A DNA stretch of 64,000 nt, taken from contig NZ_JAJAUZ010000001.1 of NCBI RefSeq assembly GCF_020532645.1, positions 186,001 to 250,000 on the forward strand, read 5' to 3'. Below the pieces are notes generated by a model. The model ran no database searches. It had not been told where the DNA came from and saw only the letters and a program-made list of their open reading frames with translations. Origin of the DNA: Streptomyces bambusae (GTDB taxonomy: Bacteria > Actinomycetota > Actinomycetes > Streptomycetales > Streptomycetaceae). Shown here piece after piece: positions 1 to 8,415 of the stretch (the stretch's first letter is position 1; the number at the start of each line of letters is the position of its first letter). The position numbers were made by a program, and so were the translations under genes.

Positions 1-2
1 CG

Positions 3-662
3 GACCCCGTGGTCGTTGACCGTCTGCTCGAACTGGCTCGGCTCGACCGTGAGCGACGCAGGGCCAAGGGATGGTGGCACGAGTACTTCGGGAAGAGCTC
101 GATGGCCGAGTACGTGGCGATGGAGGACGTTGCCACGCACGTGCGAACGTGGCAGGCCGCATACATCCCCGGCCTGCTCCAGGCCCCTGAGTACGTGCGG
201 GCGCTGGTCGTCAGCGGCGACTGGTGGCAAGACCGCCCGGAAGAGATCGAGAACGTGGTCGAAGGGCGGCTGAAGCGTCAGCGTCGGCTGTGGGGTGACG
301 ACCCGCTGTACCTCCATGCCGTCATCTGGGAGGCGGCGCTGCGCCAACAGGTCGGAGGCCCGGAGGTCATGCGAGCACAGCTGGCGCATCTGCTGGAGGC
401 ATCGCACCTACCCAACGTCCACATCCAGGTTCTGCCGTTCCGCGTCGGTGCACACGCGGGGCTTTCCGGTGCGTTCAACGTACTCTCGTTCGAGGAACCT
501 GACGCCTTGGACGTTGGCTTTGCCGAGAGGCTCATGTCCACCGAGTGGGCTGAGAGCAAGGAGGGCTCCGCTCAGTACCGTCGGGCGTTCGATGACGTAT
601 GCAGGTTGAGCCTCTCGCCGCACGACTCCAGAGCGCTGATCGAGACCCTCAAAGGGAACTGA
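3..662 (+). CDS. XRE-family regulator, DUF5753 part (5' truncated)
   Basis: The frame is open to the window edge, so the start and the expected N-terminal helix-turn-helix lie upstream. What is visible is the DUF5753 domain found C-terminal to XRE helix-turn-helix domains in Streptomyces: a 'YIPGLLQAPEYVRAL' segment near the start, 'LYLHAVIWEAALRQQVGG' in the middle, and a 'LPNVHIQVLPF' strand followed by a 'SFEEPD' turn. This family (WhiJ-like) is thought to act with a small DUF397 protein in controlling development or antibiotic production. Exactly such a gene starts 3 bp downstream, which supports the assignment. DNA binding cannot be judged because that domain is missing. Confidence 0.85.
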   Translation, partial: DPVVVDRLLELARLDRERRRAKGWWHEYFGKSSMAEYVAMEDVATHVRTWQAAYIPGLLQAPEYVRALVVSGDWWQDRPEEIENVVEGRLKRQRRLWGDDPLYLHAVIWEAALRQQVGGPEVMRAQLAHLLEASHLPNVHIQVLPFRVGAHAGLSGAFNVLSFEEPDALDVGFAERLMSTEWAESKEGSAQYRRAFDDVCRLSLSPHDSRALIETLKGN

Positions 663-664
663 CG

Positions 665-850
665 ATGGCTGAGTTCAAGTTCATGAAGTCCACTCACAGC
701 GACCCGATCAACGAGTGCGTGGAAGTCGCCCGCAACATCCCCGGCGTCGTCGCCGTCCGCGACAGCAAGCGGGTGGACGGGCCCGTCGTGACCGTTGCGG
801 CGGCGGCCTGGGCGCCGTTCCTTCAGGCCGTCACTCCCACGGCAGGTTGA
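665..850 (+). CDS. DUF397 small protein, partner of the upstream regulator
   Basis: A 61-residue protein with the DUF397 pattern: an N-terminal 'FMKSTHS' segment, 'ECVEVARNIPGVVAVRDSK' in the middle and a C-terminal 'W.PFLQAV' segment. ATG 665 is chosen because it lies 3 bp after the DUF5753 stop and has a GGGA-type site upstream; the frame is open further up but would overlap the regulator. DUF397 proteins are small partners, presumably modulators, of the adjacent XRE/DUF5753 regulator (BldB/WhiJ paralogue systems). Its last 20 bp overlap tail to tail with the DUF1266 gene on the other strand. Confidence 0.85.
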   Translation: MAEFKFMKSTHSDPINECVEVARNIPGVVAVRDSKRVDGPVVTVAAAAWAPFLQAVTPTAG

Positions 851-2084
851 GCCACGGGCTGGACGGGTCCGTGGTCAGGGCGCGGTGGGTGGTGAGGGCG
901 GAGGCGTACCACTTGCCGAACTGCTCTTCGTCGAAGTGGAGGCAGCGGCCGAGGATGTACGCCGCCGAGAAGTCCTGCCAGGAGTCGTAGTTGGCCTTGA
1001 CCAGGCGGCCGGCGCGCAGGACCGCCGACTCCGTCTCGGCGAGCGTGCAGTAGCCGGCCGCCAGGCCCCAGCGGGCCATGCCCGAGGCGCGGCCGTAGTC
1101 CCAGGCCTCGGCGGACCGTACGTACCCCTGCTCCGGCAGCAGGCCGTCCGCGCGGAAGCGGGACTCGTAGCGGGCGATCCGGCCGATGAGCCGCTGGACG
1201 CCCGCGATCTGCCCGTCGATCTCCGCGGCCGCGCGCGGGCGGCCCTGGGTGACCCCGTCGGGCGTCAGCACCGGCTGGGCGGCTTCCTCCGCGCCCGCGC
1301 GGATGACGTGCGCGGCCGCCTCCCGCCAGTGGTCCAGGCCCACCGGACCGGCGAAGTCGCGGGCCATCTGGCGGCGCAGACCGAGGACGAACTCCCACAC
1401 CCCGCTGACCATGTCGGCGTCGAGAAGGCGTTCCTGGGCGCTCAGCCAGTCGGCCCGGCTGGTGACGCCCCACCACTCCTTGAGGGTCTGCTTCTCCAGC
1501 TTGTAGCCGATGCCGTGGTACGCGAGGGAGTTCCAGAACCGGCCGTTGGTGACGGCGATGTGGGCCCCGCAGGCCAGGCCGAAGGCCACCGGTCCGCGCA
1601 GCGGGCCGCCGACGGACAGCGTGTGCACCCGGCCGCCTTCAAGGCCAACCGACTCCACCCCGGCCGCGTGCCGCCGCCACAGCGCCCGAGCCTCCGGGCC
1701 GGTCGGGAGCACGCCCTCGCAGGGGCTGCCGGGGTTCACCACGAGCCACTGCGGGTCCCGCTCGTTCCACGTCTGCGCGAACCAGTCCAGCTCGTACGCG
1801 CAGTACACCGGGTCGGCGACCGGCGGCGGGAGCATCCCGGCGGTGTAGACGGCCAGGCACTGCGCGCGCAGCTGCGGGTTCCAGTACGGGTGGAAGACGG
1901 TGCTGCGGGGCCGCTCGTCCACGTCCTTGCGGCTCTGCATCATGAAGAGGTCCGAGGCCGCGAGTACGTCGAAGTAGGCGGGCCAGTCACCGCGCAGTTT
2001 CGCCTGGTACAACGCCCGCTCGACGTGGCTGGGCGCCTGCCAGAGCGCCGCCGTCCCGTACGGGTTCGTCCCCACCACCTTCAT
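831..2084 (-). CDS. DUF1266 domain protein
   Basis: A 417-residue soluble protein without a signal peptide. The C-terminal half carries the DUF1266 pattern: 'WWGVTSRADWLSAQERLL' near residue 205, an 'AEAWDYGRASGMARWGLAAGY' stretch, and a closing 'YDSWQDFSAAYILGRCLHFD' helix. The N-terminal 190 residues are a Trp- and Tyr-rich extension I do not recognise (it includes 'YELDWFAQTWNERDPQWLVVNPGSPCEG' in broken form). The biochemical function of DUF1266 is unknown. A TAGGCT hexamer (2092-2097, minus strand) ends 7 nt before the ATG, which fits a leaderless transcript; no Shine-Dalgarno sequence is evident. It overlaps the DUF397 gene tail to tail. Confidence 0.85.
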   Translation of the reverse strand: MKVVGTNPYGTAALWQAPSHVERALYQAKLRGDWPAYFDVLAASDLFMMQSRKDVDERPRSTVFHPYWNPQLRAQCLAVYTAGMLPPPVADPVYCAYELDWFAQTWNERDPQWLVVNPGSPCEGVLPTGPEARALWRRHAAGVESVGLEGGRVHTLSVGGPLRGPVAFGLACGAHIAVTNGRFWNSLAYHGIGYKLEKQTLKEWWGVTSRADWLSAQERLLDADMVSGVWEFVLGLRRQMARDFAGPVGLDHWREAAAHVIRAGAEEAAQPVLTPDGVTQGRPRAAAEIDGQIAGVQRLIGRIARYESRFRADGLLPEQGYVRSAEAWDYGRASGMARWGLAAGYCTLAETESAVLRAGRLVKANYDSWQDFSAAYILGRCLHFDEEQFGKWYASALTTHRALTTDPSSPWLNLPWE

Positions 2085-2165
2085 GCCCCGCAGCCTAGGC
2101 GACAGGGCGAAGGGGGCCGAGGTGCCCCCGTGGCACCCCGACCCCCTTCAGTCACGCGACCGGAC

Positions 2166-3113
2166 TCAGTCCTCGGTGTCCGGTATCGGCTTCTGCGGCA
2201 TCCGGTACTGGGTACCGAAGGCGTAGTTGCCGAGCTTTATGGCGGAGGTGTAGCGGTTGGCGTCGTTGAGGAGGACGCCGATGACGGTCTTTCCGTTCCG
2301 CGTCACCGCGAACACGAGGCAGGGGCCGGCAGGGGTGTTGGTGCCCGTCTTCACGCCGACCGCACCCGGGTAGGCGTAACCCTTCTGCGGGTCCGTCGTG
2401 GGACGGATCAGCAGGTTCGAGTTCTTCCACGTGTACCAGCGCGGCTTGCCGTTGGAGGCGGTCGCCGTCGCCTTGGCGTACGGGGTCTTCACGATGGACG
2501 CGAAGGTGGCGTTCTTCAGCGCGATCTGCGTGAGCTTGGCCAGGTCGCGCGGGGTGGTCCAGTTGTTCTTCGTCGGCGAGTTGCCGTCGAAGGAGTCGAA
2601 CTTGGTGTTGACCAGGCCGAGGGCCTTGGCCTTGGCGTTCATCTGGGAGATGAAGTTGGCCTTGCGGGCGGTGAAGCTGGTGCCCTTGCCGTAGGCGTCG
2701 GCCAGTGCGGCGGCGGCGTCGCACCCGGAGGGTGCGAGCATCGCGTTCAGCATGCCCGCCGTCGTCAGCTTGTCGCCGGCGAAGATGTGGGCGCTGCTGC
2801 CGTAGACCGACGTCGTGTAGTTGATGTGGGTCTGAGTGAGCGTGATCTTGCGGTTCAGGTCCAGGCCGGGCGTCTGGAGGACCACGAGCGCGCTCATGAT
2901 CTTCGTGGTGCTCGCCATCGGGCGCTTGGTGTCGGCAGCCTTGCTGAACAGCGTCTTGCCGGTGCCCGGGTTGAACATGAACGCGCCGGACGCGGTCACG
3001 GTCGGAGCGGCGGCCTGAGCGGGCGTGATCGCCACCACCGTGCCGGCCAGGACGGCTCCGGCGGTGAACGTGACGGCCGCGGCCCGGCGCGCGCGCATGA
3101 GGCTGGTTATCAA
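2166..3113 (-). CDS. Secreted D-alanyl-D-alanine transpeptidase/carboxypeptidase, K15 type
   Basis: A 315-residue penicillin-binding protein (peptidase S11 family) acting on peptidoglycan stem peptides outside the membrane. An N-terminal signal peptide ends around Ala-36 (AQA-A). The active-site motifs are all present: S68-T-T-K71 (nucleophile Ser and Lys), S129-G-C131 and K255-T-G257. The second motif has Cys where most family members have Asn. The Streptomyces K15 DD-transpeptidase also has Ser-Gly-Cys, and the 61-residue spacing from the nucleophile is the same, so this is a subfamily trait and not a lesion. There is no C-terminal membrane anchor. It is transcribed alone, about 140 bp downstream of the DUF418 gene. 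Confidence 0.93.
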   Translation of the reverse strand: MITSLMRARRAAAVTFTAGAVLAGTVVAITPAQAAAPTVTASGAFMFNPGTGKTLFSKAADTKRPMASTTKIMSALVVLQTPGLDLNRKITLTQTHINYTTSVYGSSAHIFAGDKLTTAGMLNAMLAPSGCDAAAALADAYGKGTSFTARKANFISQMNAKAKALGLVNTKFDSFDGNSPTKNNWTTPRDLAKLTQIALKNATFASIVKTPYAKATATASNGKPRWYTWKNSNLLIRPTTDPQKGYAYPGAVGVKTGTNTPAGPCLVFAVTRNGKTVIGVLLNDANRYTSAIKLGNYAFGTQYRMPQKPIPDTED

Positions 3114-3254
3114 AGGACGTCCCCGAAATCGGTGACACCCCAGTGGGTTTGACCGGGGTGAGGGACCGCCTGCGGTGCGGGCCCTTGAAAGGGAGACACC
3201 GTCAGGCGGTCAAAGGATGCACCCGAAAGTGCTTTCGTGATCGTTTCGCAATCT

Positions 3255-4436
3255 TCAGCGCCCGATGAGTCGCTTCTGTACTGATTCGAGTGGGCCGATC
3301 GGGTGGCGCTTCAGCCAGAGCCACGAACTCGCCGTCAGGATCACGCAGACCACCGCCCACAGGCCCATCACCCAGTACGGCCCGTCGCCCGCGAAACGTT
3401 CCGCCAGGCCCAGCCCGATCCCGTAACAGGCCAGCATGCACAGCAGGTTCTGGAGGACGTAGCAGGACAGTGCGGTCCGGCCGACGGAGGAGAGCGCGAC
3501 GGTCACCGGTCCCGGCGTGCGGACGCGGTCCATGACCACGCCGATCAGGCCGATGTAGCCGAGGGCGACCACGGGAGCGATCACGTACCGGCCCAGGGCG
3601 AAGTACGCGTCCCCGCCGACGATGGCGGCGGCGCCGAGCGGCATGCCGAGGCCCAGGCCCCAGCCGGCCAGCCTGGCCCGGATCCGGCGGCCGCGGGCGT
3701 CCGGGCCGAACGCGCCCGCCCGGTAGAGCCGTACGCCGAGGAGGAAGAGGAAGACCAGCAGGCCGAAGGAGAACACCGGCTCGATGCGGAGCGCGATCGC
3801 GTTCTCGGCGCGGAAGCGGATCTGGTCGAACCAGGAGCCGTGCGCGTACAGCTCGACGGCGGTGGTGCTCGGCGGGGCGGCCGGGCCGCCGCTGTCTCCG
3901 GCCGCCAGGGCGACCGTCACCAGCGACATCAGCGTCACGTGCAGGCCGCCGGCGATCCACATCGCCCGCCGCTGCACCTTCTCCGAGCGGGCCAGCAGCC
4001 AGGCCACCAGCAGCGCGGTGACCGCGTACCCCATGAGCACGTCCCAGGCGAAGACCAGCAGGAAGTGCAGGGTGCCCTCGGCGAACAGGAAGAACGCCCG
4101 GCGCCGGTACGAGCCCGGCCACGGCAGGCCGCGCCGCCCGGCCGAGTCGTACTGGATGGCCAGGCCCACGCCGAACAGGATCGTCAGCAGCGAGAGGAAC
4201 TTGCCGTCCGCGAGGAAGCGGAACACCGTCTCGGGGATCCCCGCACCCTCGGTCGAGAGGCCGTCGAGGACCGCCCACTCCGATCCGGTGCCGGCGAAGA
4301 TCCACACGTTGGTCATCAGGGTGCCGAGGATGGCCGCTCCGCGCAGTACGTCGAGCAGCGGGATCCGGCGGCCGCCGGCAGGGGCGGCGGAGGTGGCGGA
4401 GGGCGCCTCGGCGGCGGCCCGCAGGGAATTCGACAT
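3255..4436 (-). CDS. DUF418 integral membrane protein (YeiB-like)
   Basis: A 393-residue polytopic membrane protein with roughly 9-10 hydrophobic segments. The N-terminal signature 'PLLDVLRGAAILGTLMTNVW' around residues 26-45 is typical of DUF418/YeiB proteins, which are related to membrane acyltransferases. The C-terminal DUF418 block is visible at 'LSSVGRTALSCYVLQNLLC' and the tail 'WLWLKRHPIGPLESV'. The substrate is unknown; transport or acyl transfer is only inferred from the wider family. It is divergent from the GntR regulator at 4617, with 180 bp between the two starts that must hold both promoters. Confidence 0.9.
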   Translation of the reverse strand: MSNSLRAAAEAPSATSAAPAGGRRIPLLDVLRGAAILGTLMTNVWIFAGTGSEWAVLDGLSTEGAGIPETVFRFLADGKFLSLLTILFGVGLAIQYDSAGRRGLPWPGSYRRRAFFLFAEGTLHFLLVFAWDVLMGYAVTALLVAWLLARSEKVQRRAMWIAGGLHVTLMSLVTVALAAGDSGGPAAPPSTTAVELYAHGSWFDQIRFRAENAIALRIEPVFSFGLLVFLFLLGVRLYRAGAFGPDARGRRIRARLAGWGLGLGMPLGAAAIVGGDAYFALGRYVIAPVVALGYIGLIGVVMDRVRTPGPVTVALSSVGRTALSCYVLQNLLCMLACYGIGLGLAERFAGDGPYWVMGLWAVVCVILTASSWLWLKRHPIGPLESVQKRLIGR

Positions 4437-4604
4437 GACTCAAGGCTCCCGTCGGAACGGGCCCCGGGCGTCGTGCGGGTGGACGAGAGCGGCGTACATC
4501 CTTGTGTGCAACCGGAGGGTGTCGGTCTCCTCCCGGGCGGCCCGCGGGCGCGGGCCCGCCGTCCGCATGCCGGGCAGGGGATCGAGCCGGCGGGCTGTTG
4601 TATC

Positions 4605-4618
4605 TATGCTGTGTGCAT
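4605..4618 (+). promoter_or_regulatory. Leaderless promoter -10 with small inverted repeat
   Basis: TATGCT at 4605-4610 fits the actinobacterial TAnnnT -10 box and ends 6 nt before the GntR ATG at 4617, so transcription would start at or next to the start codon. ATGC-N5-GCAT (4606-4618) overlaps it and could be an autoregulatory site, but the arms are only 4 bp. No good -35 box is seen. Confidence 0.4.
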
Positions 4619-5363
4619 GCCGCCAGCCGCCGCTTCCGCCTCGCCGTCCCCGGCCCCGTCCGCCGCACAGCCGCTCGCCCCGCAGCCCTCCGCCGCACAG
4701 CCGTCCGCCGTACGGCCGCCCGCCAAGCAGCCGCCCGCCGCCGACCGGGTCTACCGGCACGTCAAGCAGGGCGTGCTCGACCGCACGTTCGCCGGCGGCA
4801 GCCTGCTCACCGAGGGGGAGATCGCCGAGGCCGTCGGAGTCTCCCGGACCCCGGTCCGGGAGGCCCTGCTGCGGCTGGAGACGGAAGGGCTGATCAAGCT
4901 CTACCCGAAGAAGGGCGCGCTGGTGCTGCCGGTCTCCGCGCAGGAGATCGCCGACGTGGTCGAGACCCGGCGCCTCGTGGAGGAGCACACCGCGCGCCGC
5001 GCCGTGCCCGCCTCCCCGGCGCTGCTGGAGCGGCTGGCGGACCTGCTGGCCCGCCAGGCCGGACACGCACGGGCCGGGAACCTCGCCGCCTTCGCCGAGG
5101 ACGACCGCGCCTTCCACGCCGAGATCGTCCGCAGCGCCGGCAACGAGATCCTGTCCCGCCTCTACGACCAGCTCCGCGACCGGCAGCTGCGGATGGGCGT
5201 CGCCGTCATGCACATGCACCCGGACCGGATGGTGCGGAACCTCGCCGAACACACCGAGATCCACGCCGCCCTGAGCGCCGGTGACGCCGAGCGGGCCGCG
5301 GCGGCCGTACGCGCCCACCTGAGCCGCGCCGAGCAGCTCCTCCAGGGGGTGGCAGCCCGGTGA
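4617..5363 (+). CDS. GntR-family regulator with FCD domain
   Basis: A 248-residue regulator. After a 45-residue Ala/Pro/Gln-rich low-complexity leader comes the winged helix: 'VYRHVKQGVLDRTFAGGSLL' then 'EIAEAVGVSRTPVREALLRLE', the classic GntR recognition helix. The C-terminal FCD ligand-binding domain follows, with helices around 'ETRRLVEEHTARRA' and 'DRAFHAEIVRSAGNEIL' and the metal/ligand-type His in 'AEHTEIHAAL'. ATG 4617 is chosen because a -10-like hexamer sits just upstream; the frame is open earlier. The stop overlaps the start of the MFS gene (GTGA), so the two are translationally coupled and the transporter is its likely target. Confidence 0.92.
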   Translation: MPPAAASASPSPAPSAAQPLAPQPSAAQPSAVRPPAKQPPAADRVYRHVKQGVLDRTFAGGSLLTEGEIAEAVGVSRTPVREALLRLETEGLIKLYPKKGALVLPVSAQEIADVVETRRLVEEHTARRAVPASPALLERLADLLARQAGHARAGNLAAFAEDDRAFHAEIVRSAGNEILSRLYDQLRDRQLRMGVAVMHMHPDRMVRNLAEHTEIHAALSAGDAERAAAAVRAHLSRAEQLLQGVAAR

Positions 5364-6676
5364 CGGCGACTCCCGAACCCCCCGGCGGCCGCCGGGCCGT
5401 GGCCGTCTGGTCGATCGGCGTCTCCGTCTACTTCGTCGCCGTCGTCTTCCGCACCAGCCTGGGCGTCGCCGGACTGGACGCCGCCGACCGGTTCCACGTC
5501 AACGCGTCCGCGCTCGCCACGTTCTCGCTGCTCCAACTGCTGGTCTACGCGGGCATGCAGATACCCGTCGGCCTGATGGTCGACCGGCTCGGCACCAAGA
5601 AGGTGCTGACGCTGGGCGCCGTCCTGTTCACCGCCGGGCAGCTGGCCTTCGCGCTCGCCCCCTCGTACGGCATGGCGCTCGCCGCCCGCGCGCTGCTCGG
5701 CTGCGGGGACGCGATGACGTTCATCTCGGTGCTGCGGCTGGGGAGCCGCTGGTTCCCGCCGCGCCGCGGGCCGCTGATGGCGCAGCTCGCCGGGCTGGTC
5801 GGGATGGCGGGCAACCTGGTCTCCACGCTGGTCCTCGCGCCGGTGCTGCACGGCGTGGGCTGGGTCGCCGCGTTCGCCGGCAGCTCCGCCGCCGGGCTGG
5901 TGGTCCTCGTGCCGCTGCTGCTCTTCCTGCGCGACCACCCGGAGGGCCACGAGCCGGAGCCGGCCGTCCGGGCCGGCGGCACCGGCTACGTGCGGACGCA
6001 GATCGCCGAGTCCTGGCGGGAGCCGGGCACCCGGCTGGGGCTGTGGGTCCACTTCACCACCCAGTTCCCCGCGATGTTCTTCCTGCTGCTGTGGGGGATG
6101 CCGTTCCTCGTCGAGGACCAGGGGCTGTCCCGGAACACGGCGGGCGCCCTCCTGACCCTGACCGTCGCCTCGAACATGGTGCTGGGCCTGGTCTACGGGC
6201 AGCTGGTGGCCCGCCGGCAGAGCGCGCGGATCCCGCTCGCCCTCGGCACGGTCGGCGTCACCGGCACGCTGTGGGCGGCCGTCCTCGCGCATCCCGGTGC
6301 GCATGCCCCGATGTGGCTGCTGATCACGCTGTGCACGGTGCTGGGGGCCTGCGGACCGGCCTCGATGATCGGCTTCGACTTCGCCCGGCCCGCCAACCCG
6401 GCCGCCCGGCAGGGCACCGCCTCGGGCATCACCAACATGGGTGGCTTCCTCGCCACCATGACCACGCTGCTCGCCGTCGGCCTGCTGCTGGACGCCACCG
6501 GCGACGACTACCGGCTCGCGTTCTGCTCGGTGTTCGTGCTCCAGGCGCTGGGCGCGGCGCAGATCCTGCGGCTGCGGCCGCACGCCCTGCGCCGCGAACG
6601 GGAACGGGCCGCCGAGGCGGCCGGTGGTCAGGGAGTGATCGCGAACTCGCGGAGGATCGCGTCGGCGAGGTCCTGA
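5360..6676 (+). CDS. MFS transporter, coupled to GntR regulator
   Basis: A 438-residue major facilitator protein with 12 predicted membrane helices and the loop 2-3 signature 'GLMVDRLGTKKVLTLGA' (residues about 72-88). It starts with GTG inside the stop codon of the GntR gene (4-bp overlap), so both proteins come from one message. Its substrate cannot be read from sequence; FCD-type GntR proteins often respond to carboxylic or amino acids, so uptake or export of such a compound is a reasonable guess. The last 49 bp overlap tail to tail with the gene on the other strand. Confidence 0.9.
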   Translation: MTATPEPPGGRRAVAVWSIGVSVYFVAVVFRTSLGVAGLDAADRFHVNASALATFSLLQLLVYAGMQIPVGLMVDRLGTKKVLTLGAVLFTAGQLAFALAPSYGMALAARALLGCGDAMTFISVLRLGSRWFPPRRGPLMAQLAGLVGMAGNLVSTLVLAPVLHGVGWVAAFAGSSAAGLVVLVPLLLFLRDHPEGHEPEPAVRAGGTGYVRTQIAESWREPGTRLGLWVHFTTQFPAMFFLLLWGMPFLVEDQGLSRNTAGALLTLTVASNMVLGLVYGQLVARRQSARIPLALGTVGVTGTLWAAVLAHPGAHAPMWLLITLCTVLGACGPASMIGFDFARPANPAARQGTASGITNMGGFLATMTTLLAVGLLLDATGDDYRLAFCSVFVLQALGAAQILRLRPHALRRERERAAEAAGGQGVIANSRRIASARS

Positions 6677-7455
6677 TCGCCGTCCACCTTCAGCCGGTCG
6701 CCGGCGGCCTGCGGGCGGAGCCGGCCCGCGGCCAGCCGGAAGTACGTCTCCCAGTCGGTGGCCAGGGTCACGGCCGGGCCCAGGGAGGGCGTGCCGTCGA
6801 TGCTGCCCTTGCCGTCGGCGTCGACCCGTACGGTCCGCATGAACTCCAGCGGGCCGTGCACGTCGATGACGACGGCGGTGCCGGCCGGGGCGCCCGCGTT
6901 CTTCGCGACCACGCGGGGGAGGGCACCGAGCATGATCTCGCAGGCGATGTGGGCGCCGGGGGAGTCCAGGTTGCCGGGGACGCCGAGGGCGGTGCGGAGG
7001 TCCTGCTCGTGGATCCAGACGTCGAACGCGCGCAGCTGGAGGGCGCGGGGCAGCGGTATCGCCTCGCCGAACGGGCCGCGGCCGGTGGCCGTTTCGGGGT
7101 CCCGCTTGTCGTTGCGCAGCTGGCGGGCGCGCCGGATGACCGTGTACTCCAGCTCCGAGGTGATCTCCAGCGAGGTGTGGTGGCGGCGGGCGTCCACCTG
7201 CACCTCCATGTACCGGCTGGCCTCGTCCACCACGTGCCGGAGGTCGCGCGGCAGCGAGTGGATCGGCCGCGGGTCGCCCAGCTGTTCCGTCTCCAGGCCG
7301 ATGACGTGTGACACGACGTCACGCACCGACCAGCCGGGGCAGGGGGTGGCGCGGTTCCAGTCGGCGTCCGGCAGCGGGGCGATCAGCTCGGATATCGCCT
7401 CGATGGCGTGGTTCCAGGCGTCTACGTAGGGCTGGATGGCGGGATGGACGGTCAC
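6628..7455 (-). CDS. Maleylpyruvate isomerase family mycothiol-dependent protein
   Basis: A 275-residue cytosolic protein of the MDMPI/DinB-like family. The N-terminal helical bundle has the family hallmark 'PGWSVRDVVSHVIGLETEQL' (about residues 39-58), which supplies a metal-binding His, and later 'AFDVWIHEQDLRTALG' supplies further family-typical His/Glu residues. A C-terminal SCP2-like domain ends with 'LKVDGDQDLADAIL'. Members use mycothiol, the actinobacterial thiol, as cofactor; the substrate here is unknown. GTG 7455 is chosen for its GAGGGG ribosome site 6 nt upstream. It is divergent from the amidase gene at 7624. Confidence 0.9.
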   Translation of the reverse strand: MTVHPAIQPYVDAWNHAIEAISELIAPLPDADWNRATPCPGWSVRDVVSHVIGLETEQLGDPRPIHSLPRDLRHVVDEASRYMEVQVDARRHHTSLEITSELEYTVIRRARQLRNDKRDPETATGRGPFGEAIPLPRALQLRAFDVWIHEQDLRTALGVPGNLDSPGAHIACEIMLGALPRVVAKNAGAPAGTAVVIDVHGPLEFMRTVRVDADGKGSIDGTPSLGPAVTLATDWETYFRLAAGRLRPQAAGDRLKVDGDQDLADAILREFAITP

Positions 7456-7623
7456 GGAACCCCTCGTGCTGCTGATCAGTGGCGACTGGAACTCGTGGCG
7501 GGTGGGAGGCTGGAATCCCAAATTTACGCTGCTCGGGGGCACCCCGGCAGTGCTTTCGTGTGACGATCGTAGGCCCCGATATGGGCCCCGAGTCGACGGC
7601 CTTGCAGCCAGGACGGTGGTACT

Positions 7624-8415
7624 GTGCGCGCTTCTCTGATCCAAATCGCAGTCAACGAGGGCGAGTCGGTGGAATCCCGCCGGTTCCGCGCGGCGGATCT
7701 GGTCCGGGCGCAGGGCGACGCGGAACTGGTGCTGCTGCCCGAGCTGTGGCCCGTCGGGGCCTTCGACTACGAGGAGTTCGGGGCGGCGGCGGAGCCGGTG
7801 GAAGGGCCGACGTACGCGGTGATGGCGGAGGCCGCGCGGGAGGCCGGGGTGTGGCTGCACGCCGGGTCGATCGTGGAGCGGGACGCCGACGGGACGCTGT
7901 ACAACACGACGCTGGTGTTCGCGCCGGACGGGGCGCTCGCCGCGTCCTACCGGAAGATCCACCGGTTCGGGTTCGACCGGGGGGAGGCCGTGATGATGGG
8001 GCGGGGGGACGAGCTGCGGACGGTGTCCGTGCCGTCGTTCGTCCTGGGCCTGTCCACGTGCTACGACCTGCGGTTCCCGGAGCTGTACCGGGGGCTGGTC
8101 GACCGGGGGGCCACTGCGCTGGTGGTGTCCGCGGGGTGGCCGGAGCGGCGGCGCGGGCACTGGACGCTGCTCGCGCGGGCGCGGGCGGTCGAGAACCAGG
8201 CGTACGTGCTGGCGGTCGGGGGTGCCGGGACCCATGCGGGGGTGGAGATGGCGGGGCACAGTCTGGTGGTCGACCCGTGGGGTGAGGTCCTGGGCGAGGC
8301 CGGGCCGTCGGAGCAGGTCCTGACCGTCGACCTGGACCCGGGCCTGGTCGCCCGGACCCGCGCCGATTTCCCCGCCCTCAAGGACCGCCTCCTGGGCCTG
8401 ATCCCGCCCGCCTGA
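7624..8415 (+). CDS. Carbon-nitrogen hydrolase (nitrilase superfamily amidase)
   Basis: A 263-residue single-domain amidohydrolase. The Glu-Lys-Cys triad is clear: E40 in 'LLPELW', K111 in 'YRKIHRF' and C146 in 'STCYDLRFPELYR'. The length and motif context fit the omega-amidase/NIT2-like or deaminated-glutathione amidase branch rather than true nitrilases, but the substrate is unproven. The start is GTG; no strong Shine-Dalgarno sequence is seen. It is divergent from the mycothiol-dependent protein, so the 168-bp gap likely carries both promoters. Confidence 0.92.
   Translation: MRASLIQIAVNEGESVESRRFRAADLVRAQGDAELVLLPELWPVGAFDYEEFGAAAEPVEGPTYAVMAEAAREAGVWLHAGSIVERDADGTLYNTTLVFAPDGALAASYRKIHRFGFDRGEAVMMGRGDELRTVSVPSFVLGLSTCYDLRFPELYRGLVDRGATALVVSAGWPERRRGHWTLLARARAVENQAYVLAVGGAGTHAGVEMAGHSLVVDPWGEVLGEAGPSEQVLTVDLDPGLVARTRADFPALKDRLLGLIPPA

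Noticed and set aside
2166..3113. Active-site damage in the DD-peptidase (Asn to Cys)
   Set aside because: Ser-Gly-Cys is natural in the K15 subfamily, and the other motifs and spacing are intact.
795..3152. Long open frame opposite the DUF1266 and DD-peptidase genes
   Set aside because: It is a shadow of genes on the other strand: Arg/Gly/Val-rich, no domain, and contradicts the codon GC pattern. Long antisense frames are expected in DNA this GC-rich.
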